A stretch of DNA of 64,000 nucleotides from JAJDTQ01 sp963422385. GTDB taxonomy: Bacteria > Desulfobacterota > Binatia > UBA9968 > JAJDTQ01. Where the stretch lies: assembly GCA_963422385.1 (NCBI GenBank), contig OY729432.1:1-64000 (forward strand). The letters run 5' to 3'. Under the pieces are notes generated by a model. That model was not told the origin of the DNA. It made no database searches and was given only the letters and a program-made list of their open reading frames with translations. How positions within the stretch are numbered: the stretch's first letter is position 1; each line of letters opens with the position of its first letter. Made by a program: the position numbers and the translations under genes. Below are positions 32,504-42,422 of the stretch, piece by piece.

Positions 32504-32746
32504 CGGGACCTCCTTGGCCGTTGGAAACCTGGCACGGCCAAGAGTACCACGACCGTATAGTCCAAGCAATACAAAATCGACCGTTCCTAATGTCAACCGG
32601 AGCTATGCTCAGATCGGGTGTATGGGCTGGTTCCAATTGAGTTGGTGTGACTCGAATCGCCCTCGGAGGGCCAACTCCAGGACCAAGCGCTCGTTCCCAC
32701 GGAAATTCAGACCGAACCGTGAGAGAACTCCCGTCAAGAGCTCTAG

Positions 32747-33932
32747 GGAAGGTCTGAACAGACCCGATATTGACGGGTACAGGGTTCATCGCGTCCGTTG
32801 GTGAAAGCCGGAAGCTGTCCGAGAGCGGCCTGTGGTCGGTTGACACGGAAGCAAGGGCGAATCAAGGCGCGGTCTGCGACCGATCGGCCCGCTTGCCGCC
32901 GCCTTGCGGCAGCTCCGGACGGAACGGCCCCGGGTCAGGCAGTGTCGTAGCGCCGGGCGATGAGCAGATTGGTGAACCCGAGCAGCACGGCGATACGCTG
33001 GGTGTTCTTCGCCAGCCCCCGGCAGCGCACCTTGGCGTAGCCGAAGTGGCGCTTCACATACAGGAACGGGTGCTCCACCTTGGCCCGCACCGAGGCCTTG
33101 CGCTTCTCCGCCGCCTCCTCCGGTCCCGCCTTGTCCAACAGCTTGCGCTTGCCGGGCTTCATCGCCACCTGCCAGTCCACGTCCGTGTCCCGGTTCTCCT
33201 CGCGCTTGCCCACCCCTTGGTAGCCGGCGTCGCCCCACACCTGCTCCTCGTTTCCGTGCAGCAGCGCGTGCGCCGTCGCCACGTCCGAGGCGTTCGCCGG
33301 CGTCGTCTCCAGACTGTGCGTCAAGCCCGACTGCGCATCCACACCGATATGCGCCTTCATCCCGAAACACCACTGCTTCCCCTTCTTCGTCTGGTGCATC
33401 TCCGGGTCCCTCTCCCCCTTGCGGTTCTTCGTCGACGACGGCGCGGCGACGATGCCCGCGTCCACGATCGTCCCCGTCTTCAACCGGTGCCCGAGCGAGG
33501 CCGGATGCGCGTTGACCTCCTCGAACAGCCTCTCCAGCAGGCGGCGGAAGTGCAGGATCGTCGTCTCGTCGGGCAGCGCACCCGACAGCCGCAGCCCCAC
33601 AAACCGCCGCACCGACTCCACCTCGTAGAGCAGGTCCTCCATCCCGGGGTCGCTCAGGTTGTAGAACAACTGCACGCAGTGCACCCGCACCATCACCCCC
33701 AGCGGATAGGGACGCGGACCGCGCCCGGCCTTCGGATAGAACGGCTCGACCCGCTTCTCCAGCCGCTCCCACGGGATCAGCGCCTCCATCTTCTCAAGAA
33801 ACGCCTCGCGCCGCGTCCGTCGCTTCTTCAGATCGTGCTCCATCTCCGCAAACGTCGCTTGCTCCATGGCCCGCTCTCCTCTCCGTCATCAATAAACCCA
33901 TTCTGCCAAAACCCACTTGTTCAGACTTTTCC
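32747..33932. mobile_element. IS5-family insertion sequence
   Basis: Terminal inverted repeats are GGAAGGTCTGAACA (32747-32760) and, as its near-complement, TGTTCAGACTTTTCC (33918-33932). Each is bordered outside by CTAG (32743-32746 and 33932-33935), matching a YTAR-type target duplication of IS5 elements. One transposase gene fills it on the minus strand. The element is about 1.2 kb, a normal IS5 size. Confidence 0.8.
32935..33867 (-). CDS. IS5-family transposase
   Basis: A 310-residue DDE transposase. N-terminal FLEKMEALIPWERLEKRVEP and RPYPLGVMVRVHCVQLFYNL are typical of IS5. First Asp in GTIVDAGIVAAPSSTKN, second in VWGDAGYQGVGKR, Glu in AKVEHPFLYVKRHFGYAKVR. The frame is intact and the element ends are present, so it may be active. 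Confidence 0.9.
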   Translation of the reverse strand: MEQATFAEMEHDLKKRRTRREAFLEKMEALIPWERLEKRVEPFYPKAGRGPRPYPLGVMVRVHCVQLFYNLSDPGMEDLLYEVESVRRFVGLRLSGALPDETTILHFRRLLERLFEEVNAHPASLGHRLKTGTIVDAGIVAAPSSTKNRKGERDPEMHQTKKGKQWCFGMKAHIGVDAQSGLTHSLETTPANASDVATAHALLHGNEEQVWGDAGYQGVGKREENRDTDVDWQVAMKPGKRKLLDKAGPEEAAEKRKASVRAKVEHPFLYVKRHFGYAKVRCRGLAKNTQRIAVLLGFTNLLIARRYDTA

Positions 33933-34156
33933 TAGGAGAAATCATGGAGGCGGTCGGCGGGTAACGTCACCAGAATCGTCATTTCGGGCAACACTGTGGC
34001 GTCTAACAACTCCGAAACCCGTTTCTTCAACATCTTCAATCCGGTTCCCGATGGAGTTTTCCCGTCTGAATATTATCCCTCTGCAACTTGATCACCGCCA
34101 GATCGGCGACGGACAGCAAATCGTCCACAAACTGCTCCGGGCCCACCCCAAAACCG

Positions 34157-36249
34157 TTACGGCTCCACACCGTCGAAACGTTTTGTCAGTTCTTTGAACA
34201 ACGCCTCGGCCCTGTCCAATATCTCTGTCGGTATGTCTTTCGGATCCGTCGTCGACCACTCAACGACAATCCGGCGCGCGACCTCCGACTTCCAGCCGTC
34301 CGGTAGCTCGGCGCCATGTCTCTTTGCGGCGCTCTTGATCTGCGCTACCAGGCTGCCCTTGCCGCGATCGTCCTGGTTCAGTGTAACTTTCTTTCCGGCC
34401 ACGTCCTTCACGACAGAGAGAATCGTCGCGTCGCCGATGATGTCCTCGATTTCGCATTCCTCTTGCCCGAGCACGTCACTCAGCATCAGAACGGCCTTCT
34501 CGTAGCCTGCATACAGCTCTTTCATCAGCGCGTTGCGTCGTGTTCGCCCAGCGTCGTCTCCGTCCAGCAAGACAACCGGTCGCACTTCCTGTCCCAGGAA
34601 CAGCGACGCGACATGCCCGACCAGCTTGGTGCCGCCACACGGCGTTATGTAGATGTCGTCCGGCAAACCCTGCCGCCCGAGCGAGCGACAATGCAGGTTC
34701 AGCGCGGCAGGTACAGGTAGTCCGACATGCCCTCAACCAGCACGTTTTTCTTGTGCTGGAACAACCCTCGCACCATTGCGTATCCTGCCGCCGCCTGCAG
34801 CGGGAAGATCGTTTCCCTGTCTTTCGGCCAGCCATCGGCACTGATCCGTGAATGCCCCGTTTCATCTTCCGTAACCGGACGAATGCGGTGGATATGTTCT
34901 CCGTCGATCAGGAACGGCGAATGCGTCGTGTATATCAGCGGATTATTTTCGGCCAGCGTCTCGAAGAAAGCTATAAGCTCCTGCTGCGCCGTCGGGTGTA
35001 AATGCAGTCCTGGCTCGTCAAGCAACAGGATCGCGTCCTTGTGCCCCTCTTCCGACTCTACGAGAAACACCAGGTAGAACGAGAAACACCACTGAAATCC
35101 CTTGCTCCGGCTTTCCAACTCGATCTCGACATCCGGCCGCCGATCATCAGACACCCAGATACGAAAATATGAACCGTCGGCTTGATACCTGATCTTGTGC
35201 CGTCTCTGGCCGAACCACCGGCCAAATTTCTTCGAGATGCCGAGCGACGCCGAGTTCAGCTTCACGCTGCGCAGTTCCTTGTGCTCCTGATCGCGCTTGA
35301 TCATCTCTTCCGTCACTGACTGCCCCGCAGTTCTCGCTCCTTCGGCTTCCTCCAGGCCCAAATTCGAGATTTCCTGTGCCGTGAGCTGCACATGTTTGAA
35401 CATCGCATTGATCGTCCGCACGCGCGGTTCCTGCGGTCCTGCCGCAAGGTCTTCGAGAAATCGCGGCAGATAGACGGCGCTGTCGAGAATCCCGTAGTTC
35501 TCGAAATAGATGAAGACGGGCAGCTCGGCCACGATGGCCTCGTACAGTTGCAGTAGTATCGGCGCAGTTTCCGCCCTGCTCAGCAGGTCATCGATCTCGC
35601 CTTGAAGCGATTCGACCAAGTCGGCCGAAACCGGCCCCGCTTGCTCGTTCGATTCCTGTCGCACCTGCTTCAACAGCTCGATACCCTTCTGCGTTCGCAA
35701 ATCCTGAAGTTTCCCGGTAGCCTGTTTATTCGCGTCTGCCCAGTCCGCGCTCTGCGTCCTCAGCGCCTGTGTCGCCTCTTCCTGATCTTGCGCCGGCGCC
35801 GAAAGTCGGCGGGCACTCTTCGCGAACGTATCGAGCGCTTTCACCAGTTCGGCCGGATCAACCGGATCGTCCGTTACCTCCGGGTCATACTCGCATTTCA
35901 GGCTGCCGTCGTAGTAGCGCGTCAATATTGACTTCCGCGGTATCCCCGCGCCGTTTAGACGCTTGCCTAGCTCTTCGCGGAACTCGGCCGACAGCTCGAA
36001 TTCAACCCTGCACACCGGCTGATCGCCGCCGTCACGGTAATCGGCCGTGAAACGGTCGCGCGGGAACTCCCGCTGCACTTGGTACGGTTCCTCGATCGCC
36101 GGATTAAACTTGTGCAACGCCTTCAGCAAGGCGGTTTTCCCGGCCTCGTTACGACCGACGAATGACGTCACCCGCTCAAGCGGAACCCAACCGCTATCGT
36201 CGATGTTGCGGTAGTTCAAGACTTGAAATTGCGTTGCTCTCAACTTCAT
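34157..36249 (-). pseudogene. OLD/GajA-like ATP-dependent endonuclease, frameshifted in TOPRIM
   Basis: An overcoming-lysogenization-defect family nuclease: N-terminal SMC-like ATPase plus C-terminal TOPRIM nuclease. Visible are Walker A FVGRNEAGKTALLKALH, signature-like SKGFQWCFSFYLVFLVESEE, Walker B AILLLDEPGLHLHPTAQQEL and the His-switch YTTHSPFLIDG. The TOPRIM starts KNVLVEGMSDYLYL and then breaks; GLPDDIYITPCGGTKLVGHV and VRPVVLLDGDDAGRTRRNAL follow in another frame, from 34666 on. A one-base shift near 34705 explains it. Such proteins are phage-defence nucleases (OLD; GajA of Gabija). No GajB helicase lies beside it. It starts 37 bases after the methylase stop, in the restriction operon. 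Confidence 0.75.
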
Positions 36250-36286
36250 GTAACACTTATCGTATGTTTCTGTTGCTCATTACTGC

Positions 36287-37879
36287 CTACGCGATCGGTT
36301 CCTCGAACAGCTCGACTTGCCTTTCCCGTCGCCGCCGCGTCACCTCGGGTAACAGCTCGGCGATCCCCTCCGCCGGGACGTTGCCCAGCTCCTTCGGCTC
36401 CAGCTTGTGCAGCCCGCCACCGTAGACGCGACCTTCCCCGAGCATCGCCTGCGGGCAAATCTGGTTCAGGAACTCCCAGACCTGCAGTTTCAGCTCGGGC
36501 TTATCCTGCAGGGCGCGCTCGATCGGCCCCTTCGGGTACAACATCAAATATACATTCGCGGCTGTCGCCTTCGAATTGTTCAGTATAAAGCGAAACGGCC
36601 TGCCGCTCTTCTTGTCGCTTCGGCCGAGATAGGTGCAGACGAACGGTGCCGGCAGCCGGTATTCCTGCGTGTACCACAGCGCCCGATGCCGGCAGAGATA
36701 GCGATCAGCGATGCCTTCCGCCTTACCTTTTTCCAGATAGGCCCACAGATTTGGATAGCGTGCCTTGATCTCGCTTTCCGTCCACGGAGGATCGAGCAGG
36801 AACAATCGCCGTTCCAGCACGGGGTTGCCCTTCCGATCGCCCTTGATCTCGTCGTCCGGCACATAACGCGGGCTCGGCAGGATCGGCTTGAATGCTTCCA
36901 TCGGCAACTCGCGCCGCTCGATTTCCTGCGCCGACAGGATAAAATAGTTGTTGTTGCCCGTAGCCAAGCCCCGTTTGATCTTGAAGAAATCGCCCAGCAC
37001 CGGCCCCTCAGCCGCTTCATGGCTTTCCTTCATCGGATAGCCCGTCCATTTTGGATCGCGACGCAACGTCTCGACCGGCACCAACCGTTCCAGCTTCGGT
37101 CGTTCCAGCGTTCCGCCATAGGTGAAGCGCACTTCGTGCCCTATTCGAGGAGATTCGTTGCGGAACCACACCACGGCCGACGACACAAGTGCGTCACCGA
37201 ACTGCACATCGTTCGGATCGAAGCGGTGAATGTGCAGAAGCGTCACCTTGCCGAGCAAGTAGCGCTTCACCGAGACGCCGTACTTCACGTCCATGAACTC
37301 GCTCGGGATCAACCACCCCGCTAGGCCGCCATCGGCCATCCACGCGTGGCTTATGCCCAGGAAATAGCAATACAGCCCGGCCAGTCCGTTGATCTCCACT
37401 CCGCAGGCGTCTTGCGTGCGCAGCCTCAACCGCTGTTTCTCGCCGTTGGCGATATGGTGATGCCGCACATAGGGTGGATTACAGATCAGCAGGTTGAACT
37501 TTTCGGTAGCCGCGGGCGCTTCGGCCTGCGTGAAGTCCTCCAAGCGGATATCCAGCCCCGTCTCGCCCCACAGTTTCGCCGCCGGTCTGCCGTAATGCGG
37601 ATCGATCTCATACCCCACAGCGGCACCGATACGGGTTTGCGGGAACACATCCAACAACGCCGAATAGAAGGAGCCCGTCCCCACCGCAGGGTCCATGAAC
37701 CGCACTTTCGCGTTTTTGCCGAGATGCGCTTTCGCATAGCGCTGTATGTCGACAGCCAAGCCGGTCGGCGTCGCGAACTGCCCCATACGGTTCCGCACGG
37801 CAGTGTCCCTCTTCGCGTCCAGCTCTTCCTGTAGAACCAGCCGCCGCGCCTCTGATTCCACAACTGCTTTATTCATCAT
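36287..37879 (-). CDS. N6-adenine DNA methyltransferase of a XamI-type type II R-M system
   Basis: A 530-residue adenine methylase of the Eco57I/TaqI-like class. NRMGQFATPTGLAVDIQRYA, motif I FMDPAVGTGSFYSAL, LEDFTQAEAPAATEKFNLL with catalytic ICNPPYVRHHHI (NPPY), and a large C-terminal target-recognition part (GLATGNNNYFIL; CTYLGRSDKKSGRPFRFILN). It starts right behind the restriction gene stop and protects the host from it. Length fits. Recognition of GTCGAC would follow if it is a true XamI homologue. Confidence 0.85.
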   Translation of the reverse strand: MMNKAVVESEARRLVLQEELDAKRDTAVRNRMGQFATPTGLAVDIQRYAKAHLGKNAKVRFMDPAVGTGSFYSALLDVFPQTRIGAAVGYEIDPHYGRPAAKLWGETGLDIRLEDFTQAEAPAATEKFNLLICNPPYVRHHHIANGEKQRLRLRTQDACGVEINGLAGLYCYFLGISHAWMADGGLAGWLIPSEFMDVKYGVSVKRYLLGKVTLLHIHRFDPNDVQFGDALVSSAVVWFRNESPRIGHEVRFTYGGTLERPKLERLVPVETLRRDPKWTGYPMKESHEAAEGPVLGDFFKIKRGLATGNNNYFILSAQEIERRELPMEAFKPILPSPRYVPDDEIKGDRKGNPVLERRLFLLDPPWTESEIKARYPNLWAYLEKGKAEGIADRYLCRHRALWYTQEYRLPAPFVCTYLGRSDKKSGRPFRFILNNSKATAANVYLMLYPKGPIERALQDKPELKLQVWEFLNQICPQAMLGEGRVYGGGLHKLEPKELGNVPAEGIAELLPEVTRRRRERQVELFEEPIA

Positions 37880-38842
37880 CTACAACCCGAATTCCCCGAG
37901 ATCGTTGATACGGTGCTCCCAGACCCAGTCGATGCCTTCCGCCGCCTCGTAACCGAGATAGCCACTGTCGAAGTATCCGCAGAGGAACAGTATGTAGCGC
38001 ACGTTTTGACCGTAAGTTCGGCGCAACTGGCCCATCTTCGTGGCTTCTTCCTTGCGTCGCTTGTTGACGTTCGTGAAATCCCCCGCCGACTTCGCTTCGA
38101 TCAGTAACGGCATCTCGCCTGCCTTCGCCGCTTTGGGCATCGCAACCGCATCCACAGGGATATTGACCGTCTTGGCGGTCCCTCCCCGCTCGACCGGCAC
38201 GTTAAGCCGGAACGAATACGTCCCCGGCTGCAGCTCGTCGTACTTTGTGCCCTCGCCCGCTGGCAGGTTTTCATACCCAAGAGATGTCAACCATTCGCTG
38301 ATCGCGGTGAGCTGACGCCTTTCCTGTGCGTTACGGATGATCGGGTTTGCGACGGCCCCACATAGGCGATCAGCCACGATCGTCGCGGCCCGGTACAGAT
38401 CCTGTTGAGACGGATCGTCCCCGCGCTCCAACCAAACGAAGACATCCGAATCGGCCATCTTCTCGATGATCTCACCGATCTTCTCAAGGTCGCTATCCAG
38501 CTTTCGCCGCGGCATTCGCGACGGAAGCCGGTTGTCCTTCTCCATAGACTTGACCAAGTTCCCGGAGACGCAGGCAAGGCCGATCAGTCGGTCCACGGCC
38601 AAGGGCGGACAGGTGGACATCCGCAGTGACGGCAACACCGATGGCTTCGCCTTCAGCAGATCCACCCCCACATCCGTCAGATTTTTCGTCGCTTTGAGCG
38701 TCGCCTCGACATCCTTTGTGGTCTGTACCCGCGTCGTCCGGTAGGCCTCTGGAGCAAAGCGCATGAACCAGTCGTTGTACATATCCACCGACTGCTCAAT
38801 GTCCTGTTTCCACCGATCCGGCTTATCCCTGTTGACTGCCAT
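37880..38842 (-). CDS. XamI-family type II restriction endonuclease
   Basis: A 320-residue endonuclease: DKPDRWKQDIEQSVDMYNDW at the start, RMSTCPPLAVDRLIGLACVS, MADSDVFVWLERGDDPSQQD and NVPVERGGTAKTVNIPVDAV. The PD-(D/E)xK-type core is visible as IPVDAVAMPK then PLLIEAKSAGDFTNVNKRRK. The C-terminal LFLCGYFDSGYLGYEAAEG and EGIDWVWEHRI are typical of XamI, which cuts GTCGAC. ATG 38842 overlaps the regulator stop (TAATG). Confidence 0.85.
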   Translation of the reverse strand: MAVNRDKPDRWKQDIEQSVDMYNDWFMRFAPEAYRTTRVQTTKDVEATLKATKNLTDVGVDLLKAKPSVLPSLRMSTCPPLAVDRLIGLACVSGNLVKSMEKDNRLPSRMPRRKLDSDLEKIGEIIEKMADSDVFVWLERGDDPSQQDLYRAATIVADRLCGAVANPIIRNAQERRQLTAISEWLTSLGYENLPAGEGTKYDELQPGTYSFRLNVPVERGGTAKTVNIPVDAVAMPKAAKAGEMPLLIEAKSAGDFTNVNKRRKEEATKMGQLRRTYGQNVRYILFLCGYFDSGYLGYEAAEGIDWVWEHRINDLGEFGL

Positions 38843-39003
38843 TACCGGTTTTTCTTTGTCTGATCTTCCCGCTTTACCTGCCGGTAAAGCTCCCACATCT
38901 CCTCAAAAAGCTCATTCCGGCCTGCCGTTTCCTTCTTGAAAGCGACCGCCGTCGGCTTCGGCAGCCTGATCCCGATAACCTGCGTCGATTCTCGCGCTAC
39001 CAT
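38842..39003 (-). CDS. Small ribbon-helix-helix-like protein upstream of the restriction gene
   Basis: A 53-residue protein MVARESTQVIGIRLPKPTAV then AFKKETAGRNELFEEMWELY. The pattern resembles short ribbon-helix-helix DNA-binding proteins that accompany restriction genes. ATG 39003 has AAGGAG 11 bases upstream; a TTG at 39051 or ATG at 39039 would give longer products. Its stop overlaps the restriction ATG. It is probably a controller that times restriction expression. Confidence 0.5.
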   Translation of the reverse strand: MVARESTQVIGIRLPKPTAVAFKKETAGRNELFEEMWELYRQVKREDQTKKNR

Positions 39004-39131
39004 CCGTTCACACTCTCCTTGTCTTACCGTTGGCTTCATTGTTGTCGCCAAGTCGACATTTCGTCAACAGCGCTTACTCGAATTTCCTAGAAAATTATCT
39101 GCTGCCCCCCCTTGGTCCCGTTAGTCTGTCC

Positions 39132-40633
39132 CTAGGAGTCTGCGTCGTAGGAGTATTTGAGGCGACCTTGGGGAACGGGAGGCAGAGTTGGCGAAGGGAT
39201 CAGCATGGTGGGGGGTGGGGCGGTGACAGCGAAAGAGTCCGAGGTGCGGGAGTGAAAACTCGGGAGGGTCATTGTCACGCTCCACATCGGCGAAGAGCAC
39301 CCTTTTGGGGGGCCATGAGACGGTGTTCCGCCAGTGCTTTATCTCGCCATCATCGGCAGCAACTGCTTGAGGTTGAGCGCCAGACAGACCAAGTCCCACT
39401 CCCCTTGTGCTTTTCTTGGCCCACGCACACTGAAGCGGCGAAATCCCATCACCTGCTTGATCCACCCGTTGGGCGCCTCGGACAGCCACTTGCGCGCCCG
39501 ATCCATCTCCCGGCCCGCCGCGGTCGTCAGCTTCTCGGCCATGCCATGCGTCGCCGGATGCTTCTCAGGATGAGCCGCCGCCACCTTCCTGCCCTCCCGG
39601 CCTGAGGCCACGTAGCCCTCGATGCCCCGTGCCTCCAACTCCTTCAAGTCCCGCTCCTTGCTGTACCCCGCATCCGCCAACACCGTATCCGGTCGCTTCT
39701 TGCAGGTCGCTTCCACCTCGTCCAGAAGCGCTGGCAACTCCCGTTGGTCGCTGCCGTTGGCGGTCAGCTTCGTCGCCACCCCCAACTGCGGCTCCCCGTC
39801 CACCTGCGCGTTGTAACCCTGCTGGAACCCCTCCGTGCCTGTCTTCATGATCTGACTCTCGGGGTCCGTGAAATTGCTCCGAGCCTTCCCTTCCGGCTCC
39901 CCATAACCCCGCTTGTACGGCTTCCCCCCCTTGGGGTTCCGATCCTGCCCCGGCGACCGTCCCCGAGCCTCATCCGCCAACCGCTGCTCTGCCGCCAACC
40001 GCTCCTCCCGCCGGCGCAACCCCTCCGGCAATTCGTCCCCCCGCAACTCTTTGCCAAACCCCCCATCCTCCCCGGCGTCCGTACTCCGCGCCTTCCGCAA
40101 CAACTCTTCGATCTCCCCCGCCAACCGTCCCTCCTCCTCCCCCATCCGCCCGTAGCTCATGGCCTTGCGCTTCGACGCATTCGCCCTCACCTGCGTCCCG
40201 TCTATCCACAACTTCCCGAATCTCACCAACCCCAACTCCCCCGCCGCCAACATCCGAAACCCCACGTCCTCCTCCAGCTTCCTCGCTATCCCTCGCGACG
40301 AAAACACCCCCGTCGCATAGCCGTAGACCAGAACCTTCACCATCATCCCCGCCTCATATGGCGCCTTGCGCCGTCCGTCCCCTCCATACCCTGCGTAAAA
40401 CCCACTCAAGTCCGATCCATCCGCCAGATCGCTGATATGATGCGCCATATGCCCTTCCGGCAACCATTCCCCCATATCCCGTGGCATCAGCATCATCTGC
40501 TCCGGTTGCTACCAACCATACCTTGCCGACTTGAACTCCCTCCAGTCATTCTTATACTCCCTTGTCTATTCTACCCTCCTTCCTCGTACCCCCGTTTATC
40601 ACCGCCCCAGTTTCCTACGACGCAGACTCCTAG
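39132..40633. mobile_element. IS1182-family insertion sequence
   Basis: Perfect 21-bp inverted repeats: left at 39132-39152, starting CTAGGAGTCTGCG, and its exact complement at 40613-40633. Both outer ends carry CTAG. The transposase on the minus strand fills the interior. Its right end overlaps the stop codon of the hydantoinase B remnant. Confidence 0.85.
39339..40496 (-). CDS. IS1182-family transposase with an internal deletion
   Basis: A 385-residue transposase. MMLMPRDMGEWLPEGHMAHH, AGMMVKVLVYGYATGVFSSR and GIARKLEEDVGFRMLAAG are N-terminal. LGLVRFGKLWIDGTQVRANA follows directly. In relatives about 30 residues (NFPDHRTI..FRRRH) separate FRMLAAG from this part, so an in-frame deletion is likely. 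The DAGYSKERDLKELEARG block and C-terminal ALNLKQLLPMMAR are present. Probably inactive. Confidence 0.8.
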   Translation of the reverse strand: MMLMPRDMGEWLPEGHMAHHISDLADGSDLSGFYAGYGGDGRRKAPYEAGMMVKVLVYGYATGVFSSRGIARKLEEDVGFRMLAAGELGLVRFGKLWIDGTQVRANASKRKAMSYGRMGEEEGRLAGEIEELLRKARSTDAGEDGGFGKELRGDELPEGLRRREERLAAEQRLADEARGRSPGQDRNPKGGKPYKRGYGEPEGKARSNFTDPESQIMKTGTEGFQQGYNAQVDGEPQLGVATKLTANGSDQRELPALLDEVEATCKKRPDTVLADAGYSKERDLKELEARGIEGYVASGREGRKVAAAHPEKHPATHGMAEKLTTAAGREMDRARKWLSEAPNGWIKQVMGFRRFSVRGPRKAQGEWDLVCLALNLKQLLPMMAR

Positions 40634-42339
40634 CCCTTCATGCGCTCAACCCGCCCGGCTTCGATATGCACGCCGTAATCACTTGCTGCGCTCTCGGCCG
40701 TGATGTAGCCACGGTCCAGATCTCGCTCGATCAGCTCGAGGGGACGCTCGTCCGGCCGGCCCCACCCGCCGCCGGTTTCGAGGATGACGCGGTCGCCGGG
40801 CTGGAGGCGATGGTCCCGGGCCTTGCCCATCGTCTCCGTCTCGCCCGATGCCTTGATGATCGTTACGCAACCGGGCTTGGCAGCCTTGCCGCCGCGTACG
40901 CCCCACGGCGGACATTTCCTGCGGTCGACGTTGGTGTTGAGCGTGCAGGGATAAAGGATCTCGTACTCCTTGCGAAAGCCGAGCCCGCCCCGGAACTTGC
41001 CCGGGCCGCCCGAATCCTCGCGCAGCGAAAGCGCGCGAGGAACGGCAGAAGCGATTCCTGCAACTCCATCGGGATCAGCCGCGTGTCGCCGTGCGCCATG
41101 GTTCGGAACGGTCCCGCACCGTCGTGCCCGTCGCCCGCGCCCCAGCCGCCGTGACCGCTGTCATGGCCGTGGAAACGACTTCCATCGGCCCAGTTGCCGT
41201 AGACCTGGAAGCCCGAATGGGTCCCGAAATGGGCGCCGGTCACAAGATGCGGCAGGGCGTCCCCGAGGCAGCGAATCACCGAATCGATGACGGTCGGCAG
41301 CGGGAACGGATAGCCGGCCATCGGCGCGCCGGGACGCACGCTCAGGATCTTGCCCTCCGGCAGGATCAGTTTGAGCGGCCGGTAAACGTCTTCGTTGGCC
41401 GGCTTCCTCGGCGCTATCAGGTACTTGAAGGCGACCCGCGCCGCCGTGACGCCACCGCCGAAATAGCCCGAGTTCAGCGGACCCGGCACCTGATCGGCGA
41501 GCCCGGAAAAATCAACGGTCATCTCCTCGCCCTCGACGATGACCTTTACGCCGATGGGCACGGGCTCGGTGCCGAGGGAATCGTCGTCGAGGAAAGCATC
41601 ACTCTCATAGACGCCGTCGGGGATGTCGCGAATGCGCGCGCGACGACGCCTCGCCCTGATCGAGGATCGTCTCGACAGTCGCGAAGAAGGTGTCGATGCC
41701 ATATTTGTTGGCAAGCGCGAGCGTAAGATCGCGGCCCAGGAAGCATCCCGCAAGCTGCGCCGCGATGTCACCCATCAGATCCACCGGCATCCGCGTGTTG
41801 TTCTCGATGATTCGGTAGATCTCCTCGATCGGCTCGCCTTTCGACCACAGCTTGATCGAACGGAGCTGCAGCCCCTCCATGAAAATGTCGGTGGATCCGT
41901 GCATCACGCCGCCGATATCGATCCAGTGGACGTTGATCGCGAAGAAGCCGAGCAGGGTCGCACGGTCGGGCCCGCCGTAAATCGGCGTGTACATGACGGT
42001 GTTGTTCAGGTGCTGCCCCTGCACGGCGGCATGATTGCAGACCACGACGTCGCCGTCATGGAACCGGCCGTAGGTCTTCAGCCCGTCACGTACCGCGGTC
42101 CCGACGGCATCGGCGACGAAAGGCGGCATGCCGCCCGTCGACTGGGCGACGGGTTGCCCGTCTACGTCCACCAACCCGACCGCGAAGTCCTTGTATTCGT
42201 AGACATAGGGGTTGAATGCCGTGCGCGTGATGTTGGCGTCGATCTGGTTGGTGATCGAAACGACGCCGAACCGGATTACCTCGAGGGTGATCGGATCGAT
42301 CTTTACGGGGGCGTTCAGGGTTTGCATGGCTCTGTTCAT
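40630..42339 (-). pseudogene. hyuB: Hydantoinase B / oxoprolinase beta subunit (hyuB), frameshifted
   Basis: The B subunit of an ATP-dependent hydantoinase/5-oxoprolinase. The first segment, from ATG 42339, includes KIDPITLEVIRFGVVSITNQ and NHAAVQGQHLNNTVMYTPIY. After a shift near 41640, RDIPDGVYESDAFLDDDSLG, FKYLIAPRKPANEDVYRPLK and GAHFGTHSGFQVYGNW follow. After another near 41045, ILYPCTLNTNVDRRKCPP lies in a third frame, and the end runs RLQPGDRVILETGGGWGRPD to TAG 40630, inside the IS1182 end. Two breaks and IS abutment mean it is not functional. Confidence 0.75.
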
Positions 42340-42422
42340 CGTCTCTTTCTCCACTCTCCCTGTCTGCGCTTCGAGGCTCGGATAATTCCAGCCCATTCTC
42401 GGCAGCGCTGCCTGCCGTCGTC

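Noticed and set aside
34157..36249. Full Gabija system
   Set aside because: No GajB (UvrD-like helicase) gene adjoins the OLD/GajA-like gene; only the nuclease component is seen.
269..39003. D12 methylase as partner of the XamI restriction enzyme
   Set aside because: They are 37 kb apart, in different contexts, and the restriction enzyme has its own adjacent methylase.
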